Positions 8,832 to 17,164 of a DNA stretch of 64,000 nucleotides are shown here, piece by piece; within the stretch, counting starts at the first letter, position 1, and every line of letters begins with the position of its first letter. This DNA is from Paracoccaceae bacterium. Its GTDB lineage: Bacteria > Pseudomonadota > Alphaproteobacteria > Rhodobacterales > Rhodobacteraceae. A program made the position numbers and the translations under genes. A model generated the notes under the pieces. It was given only the letters and a program-made list of their open reading frames with translations, ran no database searches and was not told the DNA's origin. Location: assembly GCA_030066905.1 (NCBI GenBank), contig JASJAR010000010.1, positions 26,787 through 90,786 on the forward strand, given 5' to 3'.

Positions 8832-9338
8832 TCACGGGGCCCGCGCCATGGCGACCGCCGGAAAGACGATCCCGGGCCGCAACGGCACATCGACCGCGCC
8901 AAGAACGGCAAAGCCCATCGCCCGGTAGAACGACACGGCCGTGCGCGTCGCCTGAGCCTCGAGCCGGGTCATCCCGGCCGCCCGCGCCGTCTCGAAGACC
9001 CGCGCCATCAATGCCCGGCCGATCCCCTGCCGGGTGCGGCGATGGTCCGTCACAACGTGGCGGATATGGCCAACACGCTGCCGCGCCCGTGCGCCGCCAG
9101 GCGCGGCCATCGTCCAGCCGCCCGCGCCGACGATTTCATCGCCGTCCCGCGCCACATAATAGGTACCGCAGGCCAACAGGCGCGGCTGAGCACGGGAGAT
9201 CAGCGGCAGGGCCGTGACCAGCACCGAGGGCGGGTAATCGGGCTTCAGGAGCACCGGATAGGAGCGCGACAGCAATGCATCGACCGCCGCGAGGTCGGCC
9301 GGCGACGCCACGTCGACGGTGATCGCTGCGGCCGTCAT
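8832..9338 (-). CDS. GNAT-family N-acetyltransferase
   Basis: A 168-residue acetyltransferase. The acetyl-CoA-binding motif A is seen as HVVTDHRRTRQGIGRALMARV, with the R-Q-G-I-G-R-A turn, followed by motif B (AVSFYRAMGFAVLG). The substrate cannot be predicted. The ATG at 9338 overlaps the stop of the upstream HIT gene (ATGA), so both are probably expressed together. An in-frame ATG 15 bp upstream is less likely. Confidence 0.88.
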   Translation of the reverse strand: MTAAAITVDVASPADLAAVDALLSRSYPVLLKPDYPPSVLVTALPLISRAQPRLLACGTYYVARDGDEIVGAGGWTMAAPGGARARQRVGHIRHVVTDHRRTRQGIGRALMARVFETARAAGMTRLEAQATRTAVSFYRAMGFAVLGAVDVPLRPGIVFPAVAMARAP

Positions 9339-9754
9339 CGCACGGCCTCCCAACTCTGGCGCAACGCGGCGATCTCGCCGGCGACGGCACCCGGGCCCAC
9401 CCGAGGCACCCCGGGGTCGGTGTAGCGGCGTGAGGTGATGTCGGTCGCGGCATGGAGCGGGACGAGATGGGCATGAACATGGGCCACCTCATTGCCGGTG
9501 AAGACGAACCCCACCCGCGCGACGCCGTAATGCCGCTTCATCGCCCGCGCGAGGCCCTGGCCGGCAACCACGATCTCGGCGGCGAGGTCCGCAGGCAAGT
9601 CGTCGAACGTCTCGACATGGGCACGCGGGACGATCTGCACATGACCCGGCCGGATGGGCCGGGTGTCGCCAAAGGCCACCAGCCGCTCCCCTTCGAACAG
9701 CATCGCCGCCGGGGCCCGCCCCGCGGCAATCTCGCAGAATATGCAGTCTTTCAT
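9335..9754 (-). CDS. HIT-family (histidine triad) nucleotide-binding protein
   Basis: A 139-residue member of the histidine-triad hydrolases/transferases. The triad HVHAHLVPLH is near residue 97 and the N-terminal CIFCEIAAG keeps the Cys-x-x-Cys of zinc-binding HIT proteins. Family members hydrolyse nucleoside phosphoramidates or dinucleoside polyphosphates. I start at 9754, where GGAGG lies 9 bp upstream; two earlier in-frame starts run through the rpmG terminator. It is followed by a GNAT gene with a 4-bp overlap. Confidence 0.88.
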   Translation of the reverse strand: MKDCIFCEIAAGRAPAAMLFEGERLVAFGDTRPIRPGHVQIVPRAHVETFDDLPADLAAEIVVAGQGLARAMKRHYGVARVGFVFTGNEVAHVHAHLVPLHAATDITSRRYTDPGVPRVGPGAVAGEIAALRQSWEAVR

Positions 9755-9773
9755 CGACCGGCCTCCGGACATG

Positions 9774-9805
9774 AAAAAGCCGCGTCGGGTCGCCCCGCGC
9801 GGCTT
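9774..9805 (-). terminator. Rho-independent terminator after rpmG
   Basis: On the minus strand AAGCCGCG pairs with CGCGGCTT (plus positions 9798-9805 and 9777-9784) around a 13-nt loop, followed by a run of T. It lies between the rpmG stop and the HIT start and separates the two transcripts. Confidence 0.85.
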
Positions 9806-9827
9806 CGTCTTCACCAAGGAGAAGACC

Positions 9828-9995
9828 TTACTTGATCTTGCCTTCCTTGTACTCGACGTGCTTGCGCGCGACGGGGTCGTACTTCCGTACGGTCATCTTC
9901 TCCGTCATCGTCCGGGCGTTCTTCTTGGTCACGTAGAAATGGCCCGTATCGGCCGTCGAGTTGAGCCGGATCTTGATCGTCGTCGGTTTGGCCAT
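9828..9995 (-). CDS. rpmG: 50S ribosomal protein L33
   Basis: A 55-residue basic ribosomal protein ([20 protein letters not shown]...[18 protein letters not shown]), a clear L33 match along its whole length. It is the Cys-free form, lacking the CxxC zinc ribbon pairs and so independent of zinc. The ATG at 9995 is preceded by GGAGACGGC. It is a single-gene unit closed by a strong terminator. Confidence 0.97.
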   Translation of the reverse strand: MAKPTTIKIRLNSTADTGHFYVTKKNARTMTEKMTVRKYDPVARKHVEYKEGKIK

Positions 9996-10087
9996 GTGCC
10001 GTCTCCTGCGCACGGAGGCGGCGGCCCCCGGTCATCGTTCGAAGGCCGCCTTTTACCGGGGTCGCGCGCCAAGTCAAGCGTGGCGGC

Positions 10088-10789
10088 TCAGGAAACCCCC
10101 ATCGACCGGTGCACCTGATCGCGGGTCGCCGCCGAGAGCCCCAGCGCCGTCGCAAGCCCGTTGAGATAGTCGACCTCCTGGGCGTGATCGACACGGATGC
10201 CCATCAGGCTCATTGCATAGACCTGGGCCTTCATCTGCTCGGTGGTGTCGTCGGCGAGCCCCTCGATGTCGATCGGTGCGGCCAGTTCGGCCTTCACGAA
10301 CTCAAGCTCCTCGGCATCCATCTCGCCCATATGTTCGAGGATCGCATCGCGCTCGGCCTCGTCGATCTCGCCATCGGCTTTCGCCGCCTGGATCATCGCG
10401 CGGATCATCAGCTTGGCATTGGCCTCCTGGGTGTCGGTCGCCGCCGTCGTGCCGGTGAGACTGTCCATCATCTGGGCGGCCTGTTCCTGACCCGTGGCCG
10501 CCGCCCCGCCGAGGGCGGCCATGAGACCGCCCAATCCCGCCGCCGCCGCGCCGCCCTGATCGGTCTGGGGTCCGAACTGGCCCATCATCTTTTGCAGCGC
10601 GTCGCCGCCGCCGGGCACGCCCATCTTCTCCATCATCGCACCCATCTGGTCGGCCATGCCCGCCATCGCGGGGTTTTCGGCCATCGCTTTCTGGACGCCG
10701 GCCATGCCGCCCATCTTCTTGAAATGATCGACGCCCTTGGCCGCGGCATAACCCGCCGCAAGGGTCGCCAATGTCCGAACGAAGCTCAT
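10088..10789 (-). CDS. TerB/YebE-like (DUF533) protein
   Basis: A 233-residue protein. The N-terminus is a short hydrophobic helix (FVRTLATLAAGYAAAKGVDHF), the middle (40-110) is Met/Gly/Ala-rich low complexity, and the C-terminal half is an all-helical TerB-like domain with the acidic metal-binding motif KADGEIDEAERDAI. Related YebE/DUF533 proteins are inner-membrane-associated and stress-induced; their activity is unknown. Single gene on the minus strand. Confidence 0.8.
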   Translation of the reverse strand: MSFVRTLATLAAGYAAAKGVDHFKKMGGMAGVQKAMAENPAMAGMADQMGAMMEKMGVPGGGDALQKMMGQFGPQTDQGGAAAAGLGGLMAALGGAAATGQEQAAQMMDSLTGTTAATDTQEANAKLMIRAMIQAAKADGEIDEAERDAILEHMGEMDAEELEFVKAELAAPIDIEGLADDTTEQMKAQVYAMSLMGIRVDHAQEVDYLNGLATALGLSAATRDQVHRSMGVS

Positions 10790-10934
10790 GTCTGTCCCTC
10801 CCCATCAGATTCGCCGCAAAAGCTAGCATGGCTCGGGGTACATTGCTGCACGGTCTCAGGGCTTGCGCGGCGTCAAGACCCGGTGCGGCGGGGGGCGGTA
10901 CACTTTGTCCCATCGGGAACAAAGGACCACCGCC

Positions 10935-11780
10935 ATGCCCGAACCGCATAGATTCACCGACCTTCGACCCGGCGACCTCGTCCCCTTCTTCGGGCTGACT
11001 TTCGGTATCGCCTGGGGCGCCTTCGCGCTCTTCGCCTTCGCCCCCGGGGTCGTCGAGCAAGTACTGGGTCCGCCGTCGGGCAGCCATCCGCTTTTCATAC
11101 TCGCGGTCTACGCCCCCGCAATCGCGGCCTTTCTGCTGGTTCTGGTCCGCGGCGGTCTGGCCGGGCTGATGGCATTCCTCTCCCGGCTGGCGATCTGGCG
11201 CGCTCCGCCCGTCTGGTACGCGGTGCTCTTTCTGGGGCTGCCGGCGCTCTTCTACGCCGGGGCCCTCATAAAGGGGGCGCCGCTCGTTCCGGATTTCGAG
11301 AGTGCGGCGGCCTTCCTCGCCGTCCTCGGCTTCATGGCGATCCTCGGGCCGATGGAGGAATTCGGCTGGCGCGGCGTGGGGCTGCCGCTTCTTCAGCGGC
11401 TCATGACGCCCTTTGCCGCCAGCATCGTCCTTGGCGTGATCTGGGGCGTGTGGCATCTGCCCGCCTTCCTCTTGTCGGGCACGCTACAGAGCAACTGGCA
11501 GTTCCTGCCCTTCGTGCTCGGCGCCACGGCCATCAGCGTCATGGTCACGGCGCTTTTCAACGCGACCCGCGGCGGACTTCTCTTGCCGATGCTCTTTCAC
11601 TGGCAGCTCAACAACCCCGCCTGGCCGGACGCGCAACCTTTCGACACATGGCTGTTCCTGGCCGCCGCCGGTCTGACGCTCTGGCTCTGCCGGCATACGA
11701 TGTTCTCCCGCGCGGGTGGGGTGACATCCGTCATTCCCGAGCGTGGTATCGAGAGGGGCAAGGCTGCGGAGGGCCTGTAA
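10935..11780 (+). CDS. CPBP-family intramembrane metalloprotease
   Basis: A 281-residue membrane protein with about eight hydrophobic segments. The three CPBP (Abi/CAAX protease) motifs are present: EEFGWRG (EExxxR) near residue 139, WGVWHLPAF near 172 and MLFHWQLN near 223. These give the two Glu/His glutamic-protease-like active site. Substrate unknown; homologues process membrane peptides or bacteriocins. The ATG at 10935 has AAAGGACC upstream. The last codons run into the 3' end of the convergent RNase P RNA gene, a 13-bp overlap. Confidence 0.88.
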   Translation: MPEPHRFTDLRPGDLVPFFGLTFGIAWGAFALFAFAPGVVEQVLGPPSGSHPLFILAVYAPAIAAFLLVLVRGGLAGLMAFLSRLAIWRAPPVWYAVLFLGLPALFYAGALIKGAPLVPDFESAAAFLAVLGFMAILGPMEEFGWRGVGLPLLQRLMTPFAASIVLGVIWGVWHLPAFLLSGTLQSNWQFLPFVLGATAISVMVTALFNATRGGLLLPMLFHWQLNNPAWPDAQPFDTWLFLAAAGLTLWLCRHTMFSRAGGVTSVIPERGIERGKAAEGL

Positions 11781-12128
11781 GCCGGATTCTGTCCCGGGGT
11801 TTCCCCCATGGGCGACCATTCCTCTGGGCACGCCGTTGCCGGTGCGCTCAAGCTGCCTACCCGGACCTCTGGGCCGAAGCCGCCCGCCGCCCGAAGACGG
11901 CGCGAGGTCCCTATTCGGCATTGCTTCCGGTGGGGCTTGCCGTGCCGGTCCGGTTGCCCGTCCCGCGGTGGGCTCTTACCCCACCGTTTCACCCTTACTG
12001 GCCGAAACCAGCGGTTTGATCTCTGTGGCGCTGTCCGTCGGGTTGCCCCGCCCGGGAGTTACCCGGCACCGTCGCTTCGTGAAGTCCGGACTTTCCTCGA
12101 GCCGAAACCCGCGGCCGCCCGGCCCTCC
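11768..12128 (-). ncRNA. rnpB: RNase P RNA component, class A
   Basis: The catalytic RNA of RNase P, which cleaves 5' leaders from pre-tRNAs. On the minus strand it has the universal 5' block GAGGAAAGTCCGGAC, the internal GGTAAGAGCCCACCG region, and the 3' block ACAGAATCCGGCTTACAG. The ends were set by helix P1: GGAGGGCC at the 5' end pairs perfectly with GGCCCTCC at the 3' end, giving about 361 nt. It lies 11 bp after the stop of the amidase gene, so its promoter must lie inside or before that gene. Confidence 0.95.
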
Positions 12129-12139
12129 GCCCGCCTCAC

Positions 12140-12640
12140 CTATGCGAGTGTCGCGGCCCGATCAAGGCGCTCGGGTGCGGCGAGCCCCTGCCGGACCAGC
12201 CGCGCCCAGTCGAAGCGCGCCCCGGGGTCGATCTTTCGCCCCGGCGCGCAATCGGAATGCCCGATGACGCCCGCCGGCCCGATCCCCCAACGGCCCATGA
12301 TCTCTCCCAGCAGCCGCTCGAGCGCTGCCATCTGCGGTTCGGGGAAGGGCTCCGCCCCGGTGTTCTGAAGCTCGATCCCGATGGAATGGGAATTGACGTC
12401 CCCGATCTCCCCCCAGGCCCCCGCGCCCGCATGCCAGGCCCGCATCTTTTCGGCGACGAGAGACCTCACCTCGCCGTCGTAATCGATCAGATAATGCGCC
12501 GAGACCTCCGCTTGCGGGTCAGACAGCCGCGCCGCCGCCGCCGCCGCACTCTCCATGCCGGTATAGTGAAGCACGATCAGCGACGGCCGCGCCCCGCCGC
12601 GCCGCTCACCGAAATTGCGCGACGGGTGGCTCAGGCGCAC
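12140..12640 (-). CDS. N-acetylmuramoyl-L-alanine amidase, AmpD type (Amidase_2)
   Basis: A 166-residue zinc amidase that would remove the peptide from (anhydro)muramyl peptides during wall recycling. The zinc ligands are visible in LIVLHYTGM, in WHAGAG and in IGHSDCAPGRKIDPG; the last block is the AmpD signature. No signal peptide is seen, which favours a cytosolic recycling role over septal hydrolysis. The gene lies directly upstream of rnpB on the same strand. Confidence 0.88.
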   Translation of the reverse strand: MRLSHPSRNFGERRGGARPSLIVLHYTGMESAAAAAARLSDPQAEVSAHYLIDYDGEVRSLVAEKMRAWHAGAGAWGEIGDVNSHSIGIELQNTGAEPFPEPQMAALERLLGEIMGRWGIGPAGVIGHSDCAPGRKIDPGARFDWARLVRQGLAAPERLDRAATLA

Positions 12641-12650
12641 CGCAAAGGCC

Positions 12651-12674
12651 CTTCATCTTGGAAAAAATACCGCC
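12651..12674 (-). repeat. Short copy of the 3'-end repeat element
   Basis: Read on the minus strand: GGCGGTATTTTTTCCAAGATGAAG preceded by GCCTCCGGC. It lies between the lipoprotein stop (12720) and the amidase start, pointing with the lipoprotein gene. It differs from the other copies at the GCC of the tail. Confidence 0.65.
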
Positions 12675-12719
12675 GCCGGAGGCACCGAAATCTCCGATCC
12701 TTCGCCAGAAGGATCGTCC

Positions 12720-13307
12720 TCACCGCCGCGCGGCGCGGAACGGCGTCGGGTCCCAGAAGCAGGCATAGCCGTCGCCGTCGGGGTCGAGCCCCTGCCGGTC
12801 GCGCTGCGGCCCGCCCGCCTCCAGAAACGCCCTCTGGGCAGCATCGTTGGAAACATAGGCCGCGCAGCGGATCAGGAGGTCTTCGCGCGTCGGTTGCCGC
12901 CCGGAGCGGCGGTAGACCTGCTGGCCGACGGGATGGGTCGTCTCCAGCGCATAGGCCACGATGTTCGGCCCGTCCGCACCGCTGCGTTCGGGAAGGGCGC
13001 TCGGCTGGATCACCTGGTACTCGGCCCGCAGCCGTTCGAGCCGGGCCGCGTCGCTCTCGATGGTCTGGCGCTCGCTGACCGCTTCGAAATCCTGCTCGTC
13101 GGAAATCCCGGGATTGTTGAGGCTGGGGGCCGAGGCCCTCGCGCCGCCGGGCCGTTCGTTCGAGATCTGCGGCCCCGCCTCGCCCTGACCGAGCGCCTCG
13201 GTCTCGTAGCTTTCATAATCCTCGAACCCGACCCCGGCGGCCGAGTTGGGGATTTCGGGCGCACAGGCGGCCAGCGCCAGCAGCGCCAAAAGTAGAACCG
13301 GTCTCAT
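12720..13307 (-). CDS. Predicted lipoprotein with C-terminal excalibur-like calcium motif
   Basis: A 195-residue secreted protein. The lipoprotein signal is MRPVLLLALLALAAC, with lipobox L-A-A-C. The middle is a helical, charged region (AARLERLRAEYQVIQPSALPER), and the C-terminus holds GLDPDGDGYACFWDP, resembling the excalibur/EF-like Dx[DN]xDGxxC motif. An upstream Cys in LIRCAAYV could pair with it. I start at 13307 because the in-frame extension up to 13388 overlaps the region before a weak ribosome site and lacks secretion features. Function unknown. Confidence 0.75.
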   Translation of the reverse strand: MRPVLLLALLALAACAPEIPNSAAGVGFEDYESYETEALGQGEAGPQISNERPGGARASAPSLNNPGISDEQDFEAVSERQTIESDAARLERLRAEYQVIQPSALPERSGADGPNIVAYALETTHPVGQQVYRRSGRQPTREDLLIRCAAYVSNDAAQRAFLEAGGPQRDRQGLDPDGDGYACFWDPTPFRAARR

Positions 13308-13335
13308 CACTCTGCTCGGTTTTGTTTCCGCACGG

Positions 13336-14826
13336 TTACCACCAATTCGTCGGCTTGGAAACAAACCCCGCCGCGGCTTCGAGCGCATAGGCGGTGTTCA
13401 GAAGATCGCCCTCCTCCCATGGCCGCCCGATGAGCTGGAGACCGAGCGGCAATCCCTGGCGGTCGAGGCCTGCGGGCACCGCAATGCCCGGCAGCCCGGC
13501 AAGGTTGACCGTCACCGTGAAGACGTCGTTGAGATACATCGCGACCGGATCGGCCTCGGCCATCTCCCCGAGCCCGAAGGCCGCCGAGGGCGTCGCCGGT
13601 GTCAGGATCGCCTCGACCCCGCCCGCAAACGCCTCCTCGAAGTCGCGCTTGATGAGCGCGCGCACCTTCCGCGCGCGGTTGTAATAGGCGTCGTAGAAGC
13701 CGGCCGAGAGCACATAGGTGCCCACCATGACCCGGCGCTTGACCTCGGCGCCGAACCCCTCGGCGCGGGTCTTTTCGTACATCTCGACGATGCCGTCGCC
13801 CTGGGCGAGCCGGGCGCGGTGCCCGTAACGCACCCCGTCGTAGCGGGCGAGGTTTGACGAGGCCTCGGCCGGCGCGATCACGTAATAGGCCGGCAGCGCG
13901 TATTTCGTGTGCGGCAGGGAGATATCGACGATCCTGGCACCCGCGCCTTCGAGCATCGCACGGCCCTCGGCCCAAAGCGCCTCGATCTCGTCGGGCATCC
14001 CCTCCATCCGGTACTCCCGGGGGATGCCGATGGTCTTGCCGCGAATGTCGCCGGTGAGCATCGCCTCGAAATCCGGCACCGGCAGATCGGCGGAGGTCGA
14101 ATCCTTCGCGTCATGCCCGGCCATGGCTTCGAGGAGGATCGCGCAATCCCGCACCGATTTCCCCATCGGCCCGGCCTGATCGAGCGAGGAGGCGAATGCG
14201 ATGATCCCCCAGCGGCTGACCCGCCCATAGGTGGGCTTCAACCCGGTGATCCCCGTAAAGGCCGCCGGCTGACGGATCGACCCGCCGGTGTCGGTCCCCG
14301 TCGCCCCGAGGCAAAGGTCGGCCGCCACCGCCGCCGCCGAACCGCCCGACGAGCCGCCGGGGGTCAACGCGGTATCGTCGTTGCCCCGCCGCCAGGGGTT
14401 CACCGCGTTGCCATAGGTGCTCGTCTCATTCGAGCTCCCCATGGCGAACTCGTCCATGTTGAGCTTGCCGAGCATCACCGCCCCGGCCTCGAAAAGCTGC
14501 TGGGTGACGGTGGATTCGTACTCCGGGCGAAACCCGTCGAGGATGGCACTTCCCGCCTGGCTCGCCACGCCTTTGGTGCAGAAGAGGTCCTTGATCCCCA
14601 GCGGAATGCCGCACAGGGATGGTGCCTCGCCGTTCTTTAGGCGCGCATCGGCCTCCGCGGCCTGTGCGCGGGCGATCTCGGGGGTCTTGTGGACGAAGGC
14701 GCCGAGCGCATCGGCCGCCTCGATCTCGGCCAGACAGGCTTCGGTCAGTTCCGCGGCAGTCACCTCGCCGGCCCGCAGCCGGTCGCGCGCCTCGACAATC
14801 GTCAGGGAACTCAGCTCCTTGGTCAC
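13336..14826 (-). CDS. gatA: Asp-tRNA(Asn)/Glu-tRNA(Gln) amidotransferase subunit A
   Basis: A 496-residue glutaminase subunit of GatCAB, which converts mischarged Glu-tRNA(Gln)/Asp-tRNA(Asn) to the amidated form. The amidase-signature Ser-cisSer-Lys triad is complete: Lys in IKDLFCTKG, cis-Ser in [12 protein letters not shown], nucleophile Ser in [11 protein letters not shown]. The start is GTG at 14826, supported by GAGGTG upstream and by the alignment of [16 protein letters not shown] to other GatA N-termini. It lies 10 bp after gatC. gatB is not in this window, which is common in this group. Confidence 0.96.
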   Translation of the reverse strand: MTKELSSLTIVEARDRLRAGEVTAAELTEACLAEIEAADALGAFVHKTPEIARAQAAEADARLKNGEAPSLCGIPLGIKDLFCTKGVASQAGSAILDGFRPEYESTVTQQLFEAGAVMLGKLNMDEFAMGSSNETSTYGNAVNPWRRGNDDTALTPGGSSGGSAAAVAADLCLGATGTDTGGSIRQPAAFTGITGLKPTYGRVSRWGIIAFASSLDQAGPMGKSVRDCAILLEAMAGHDAKDSTSADLPVPDFEAMLTGDIRGKTIGIPREYRMEGMPDEIEALWAEGRAMLEGAGARIVDISLPHTKYALPAYYVIAPAEASSNLARYDGVRYGHRARLAQGDGIVEMYEKTRAEGFGAEVKRRVMVGTYVLSAGFYDAYYNRARKVRALIKRDFEEAFAGGVEAILTPATPSAAFGLGEMAEADPVAMYLNDVFTVTVNLAGLPGIAVPAGLDRQGLPLGLQLIGRPWEEGDLLNTAYALEAAAGFVSKPTNWW

Positions 14827-14836
14827 GTCCGGCACC

Positions 14837-15124
14837 TCATTCGACCACTTTCGGCACGGCAAAAAACCCTTCCCTTGCGTCGGGCGCATTCGCCAGTATC
14901 TCGGCCTGCCGGTCGCCGTCGGTCACCACATCCTCGCGCCGCTTCAGCCGCATCGGCGTGACGCTGACCATCGGCTCGACCCCCTCGACATCCACCTCGC
15001 CCAGTTGCTCGATGAACCCGAGGATCGCGTTGAACTCGCCCGCGAGCGCCGGCAGGTCCTCCTCCGGCACCGCGATACGCGCAAGCTTCGCCACCTTCCG
15101 CGCGGTTTCGATATCGATGGACAT
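14837..15124 (-). CDS. gatC: Asp-tRNA(Asn)/Glu-tRNA(Gln) amidotransferase subunit C
   Basis: A 95-residue GatC, the belt-like subunit that holds GatA and GatB together. The family pattern is clear: an N-terminal helix [22 protein letters not shown], the [16 protein letters not shown] turn and the C-terminal [18 protein letters not shown] precedes the ATG. It is the first gene of the gatC-gatA operon. Confidence 0.96.
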   Translation of the reverse strand: MSIDIETARKVAKLARIAVPEEDLPALAGEFNAILGFIEQLGEVDVEGVEPMVSVTPMRLKRREDVVTDGDRQAEILANAPDAREGFFAVPKVVE

Positions 15125-15198
15125 GGGCGTTCCCCTTCTAAAAGGACCCGCCGGCTTTACCTCTCCGACCCTGGCTCTTCAAGAGCGCCCGCAAGCCG

Positions 15199-15257
15199 CT
15201 TCATCTTGGCAAAAATACCGCCGGGGGAGGCCCGAACGGGCCGGGGGCAGCGCCCCC
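15199..15257 (-). repeat. Long copy of the 3'-end repeat element
   Basis: On the minus strand it begins at the ceramidase stop codon: GGGGGC..GCCCCC, GGCCCGTTCGGGCC, then CGGCGGTATTTTTGCCAAGATGAAG. It matches 7193-7251 over nearly 60 nt. The hairpin plus T-run could act as the terminator of the ceramidase-like gene. Confidence 0.75.
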
Positions 15258-15910
15258 TAGACCGCCGCCCGCAGCCGGTGGCGCCGGTAGACCTCGATCA
15301 TCCAGGGCAGCATGATCGCGTTGAGCGTATGCCAGAAGATATGCGTGCCGACGGGCCAGACCTCGCAGAGGATGAGATCGAGCGAGCGAAGCGTGATCGA
15401 CACCGTGAGTATCCCCGCGCCGATCAGCATCCCCCGCGCCGTCTCCGGCGCACGCCGGGCCACGAACGGCGCGTAGGCCGCGATCAGGATCGGCACCGTC
15501 CAGTAGAAGTTCGAGATCTGAAAGAACGGCAGCCGGTCGAGCACCGGCACGAGGGCTGCGGCATAGGGAAGGAACAAAAGCGTCGCCCCCGCCGCCACCC
15601 ACCATCGCATTCCCATCACGTCCCGATTGACCGCGAAGAGGTAGGTCAGGATGAAGAGCCCGATCGGGGTGACATCCGCTGTCGCCGCCCATTGGGTCGC
15701 ATGGGTATGAAAGAGAAACGAACCCACCGCGATGCACCCGAGAAGGACGGCCAGCGTGCGCGCGATCCCAAGCTCCGGCTCGCGGTTGCGCATCGCCGCC
15801 CAGATCGCCCCGATGAGATAGAAGAGGTTCGTCAGCGCGTTGAGCGGCTCGGACCAATAGGAAAAATCGGTCCGCTCGCAGTAGATATCGACCTGCTGAA
15901 ACCAATCCAC
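15257..15910 (-). CDS. Ceramidase-like (alkaline ceramidase/CREST family) membrane protein
   Basis: A 217-residue protein with about seven hydrophobic segments. The N-terminal WFQQVDIYCERTDFSYWSEPLNALTNLFY, the second-helix SFLFHTHATQ and the C-terminal HIFWHTLNAIMLPWMIE carry the conserved Glu, Ser, Asp and His positions of the zinc hydrolases in the alkaline ceramidase/PAQR/Per1 superfamily. Bacterial members are poorly studied and the lipid substrate is unknown. GTG at 15910 is the start, with GGGAGG upstream; the longer in-frame extension overlaps the divergent UPF0173 gene. Confidence 0.82.
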   Translation of the reverse strand: MDWFQQVDIYCERTDFSYWSEPLNALTNLFYLIGAIWAAMRNREPELGIARTLAVLLGCIAVGSFLFHTHATQWAATADVTPIGLFILTYLFAVNRDVMGMRWWVAAGATLLFLPYAAALVPVLDRLPFFQISNFYWTVPILIAAYAPFVARRAPETARGMLIGAGILTVSITLRSLDLILCEVWPVGTHIFWHTLNAIMLPWMIEVYRRHRLRAAV

Positions 15911-15968
15911 GCGTGACCTCCCGGGCTGCCCGCTGCTACCCTCGCCGGAGGACAAACGGGAGGGCAAT

Positions 15969-16661
15969 ATGAAAATCACCTGGCTCGGCCATGCCGGCTT
16001 CCGGCTTGAAATCGAAAAGGCCGTGATCCTCCTCGACCCCTGGATGACCGGCAATCCGATGTTCCCCGAAGACCGTCGGGCCGAAGCCATCGAAGGCGCG
16101 ACCCATATCCTGCTCACCCACGGACACGGCGATCATTCCGCCGATGCGGTCACCCTCGCCCGCGACCTCGACATCCCGGTCGTCGGCATCTTCGACCTCA
16201 CGAGCCGGTTCGAGCAGGTCGAGAACATCGCCGTGACCGGGTTCAGCAAAGGCGGCACGGTGGACCTCGGCGGGGCCGCCGTCACCATGGTCAACGCCTC
16301 TCACTCCTCGACCCTTCCAGGGGCCGACGGGCCCATCGCGGCGGGCTCGGAAGCCGGCTACATGATCGCCGGTGAGGGCCATGTGATCTATTTCTCGGGC
16401 GACACCGACATCATGGCCGACATGGACTGGATGGGCGACTACCACAAACCCGATATCGGCATTCTCGCCGCCGGGGGGCATTTCACGATGGACATGGCGC
16501 GCGCGGCCTATGCCGCGAAGCGGTATTTCGACTTCAAGACGGTGATCCCCTGCCATTACCGGACCTTCCCGCTGCTGGAACAATCGGCCGAGGCCCTGAA
16601 GGCGGGACTGCCCGGGGTCGATGTGGTCGAGCCAGAGGTGCTCGTTCCGATCGAGATCTGA
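15969..16661 (+). CDS. UPF0173 metal-dependent hydrolase (metallo-beta-lactamase fold)
   Basis: A 230-residue single-domain metallo-hydrolase. The metal motif THGHGDHSAD (HxHxDH) is near residue 51, with further ligands in VNASHSS, YFSGDTDIM and IPCHYRTFP. The first residues MKITWLGHAGFRLE are diagnostic of UPF0173. The reaction is unknown; related proteins include RNases, lactonases and phosphodiesterases. It is divergent from the ceramidase-like gene, with a start-to-start gap of only 58 bp, so they share a promoter region. Confidence 0.9.
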   Translation: MKITWLGHAGFRLEIEKAVILLDPWMTGNPMFPEDRRAEAIEGATHILLTHGHGDHSADAVTLARDLDIPVVGIFDLTSRFEQVENIAVTGFSKGGTVDLGGAAVTMVNASHSSTLPGADGPIAAGSEAGYMIAGEGHVIYFSGDTDIMADMDWMGDYHKPDIGILAAGGHFTMDMARAAYAAKRYFDFKTVIPCHYRTFPLLEQSAEALKAGLPGVDVVEPEVLVPIEI

Positions 16662-16679
16662 CGTCGGACCGCCTCCGGC

Positions 16680-16703
16680 GGCGGTATTTTTGCCAAGATG
16701 AAG
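16680..16703 (+). repeat. Short copy of the 3'-end repeat element
   Basis: CCGCC-TCC-GGCGG hairpin followed by GGCGGTATTTTTGCCAAGATGAAG, 10-20 bp after the UPF0173 stop and on the same strand. The hairpin plus T5 has the form of a terminator; the GCCAAGATGAAG tail is not explained by that. Confidence 0.7.
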
Positions 16704-16711
16704 GGAGCCCC

Positions 16712-17164
16712 TCAGCGCTTCACGGAAAAGAAGTCGCGCAGAAGGGCGGCGGCTTCGGCCTCGCCGATCCCACCATAGACCTCCGGCGCATGATGCGCTT
16801 GCGGGTGATCGAAGACCCGCGCGCCATGGGCCACCCCGCCCGACTTGGGGTCCTCCGCCCCGTAGTAGAGCCGTGCGATGCGGGCCGCGGCGATGGCACC
16901 GGCGCACATCGCGCAAGGCTCGAGCGTGACGTAGAGGTCGCAGCCTGCGAGCCGTTCGGAGCCGAGCTTGGCGGCGGCTTCGCGGATCGCGAGCATCTCG
17001 GCATGGGCGGTGGGGTCGGCGTCCTGGCGTGTGCGGTTCCCGGCCGCCGCGATCACCCTGCCCGTCTTGACGATCACGGCCCCCACCGGCACCTCGCCGC
17101 GAGCCGCCGCCGCGCGCGCCTCGTCGAGCGCCAAGGTCATGAAACTGCGGAAGCTCTCAGCCAT
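16712..17164 (-). CDS. tadA: tRNA-specific adenosine deaminase
   Basis: A 150-residue zinc deaminase that forms inosine at the wobble base of tRNA-Arg(ACG). The cytidine-deaminase-fold signatures are intact: TAHAEMLAIREA (zinc His and catalytic Glu) and LEPCAMCAGAIAAARI (two zinc Cys). The C-terminus with EVYGGIGEAEAAALLRDFF is TadA-like. The start is placed at 17164, overlapping the upstream gene by 8 bp; MTLALDEA, 24 bp inside, is an alternative. Confidence 0.93.
   Translation of the reverse strand: MAESFRSFMTLALDEARAAAARGEVPVGAVIVKTGRVIAAAGNRTRQDADPTAHAEMLAIREAAAKLGSERLAGCDLYVTLEPCAMCAGAIAAARIARLYYGAEDPKSGGVAHGARVFDHPQAHHAPEVYGGIGEAEAAALLRDFFSVKR

Noticed and set aside
13336..15124. Missing gatB as a sign of a broken amidotransferase operon
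   Set aside because: gatC-gatA with gatB elsewhere is common in this group, and both genes are intact.
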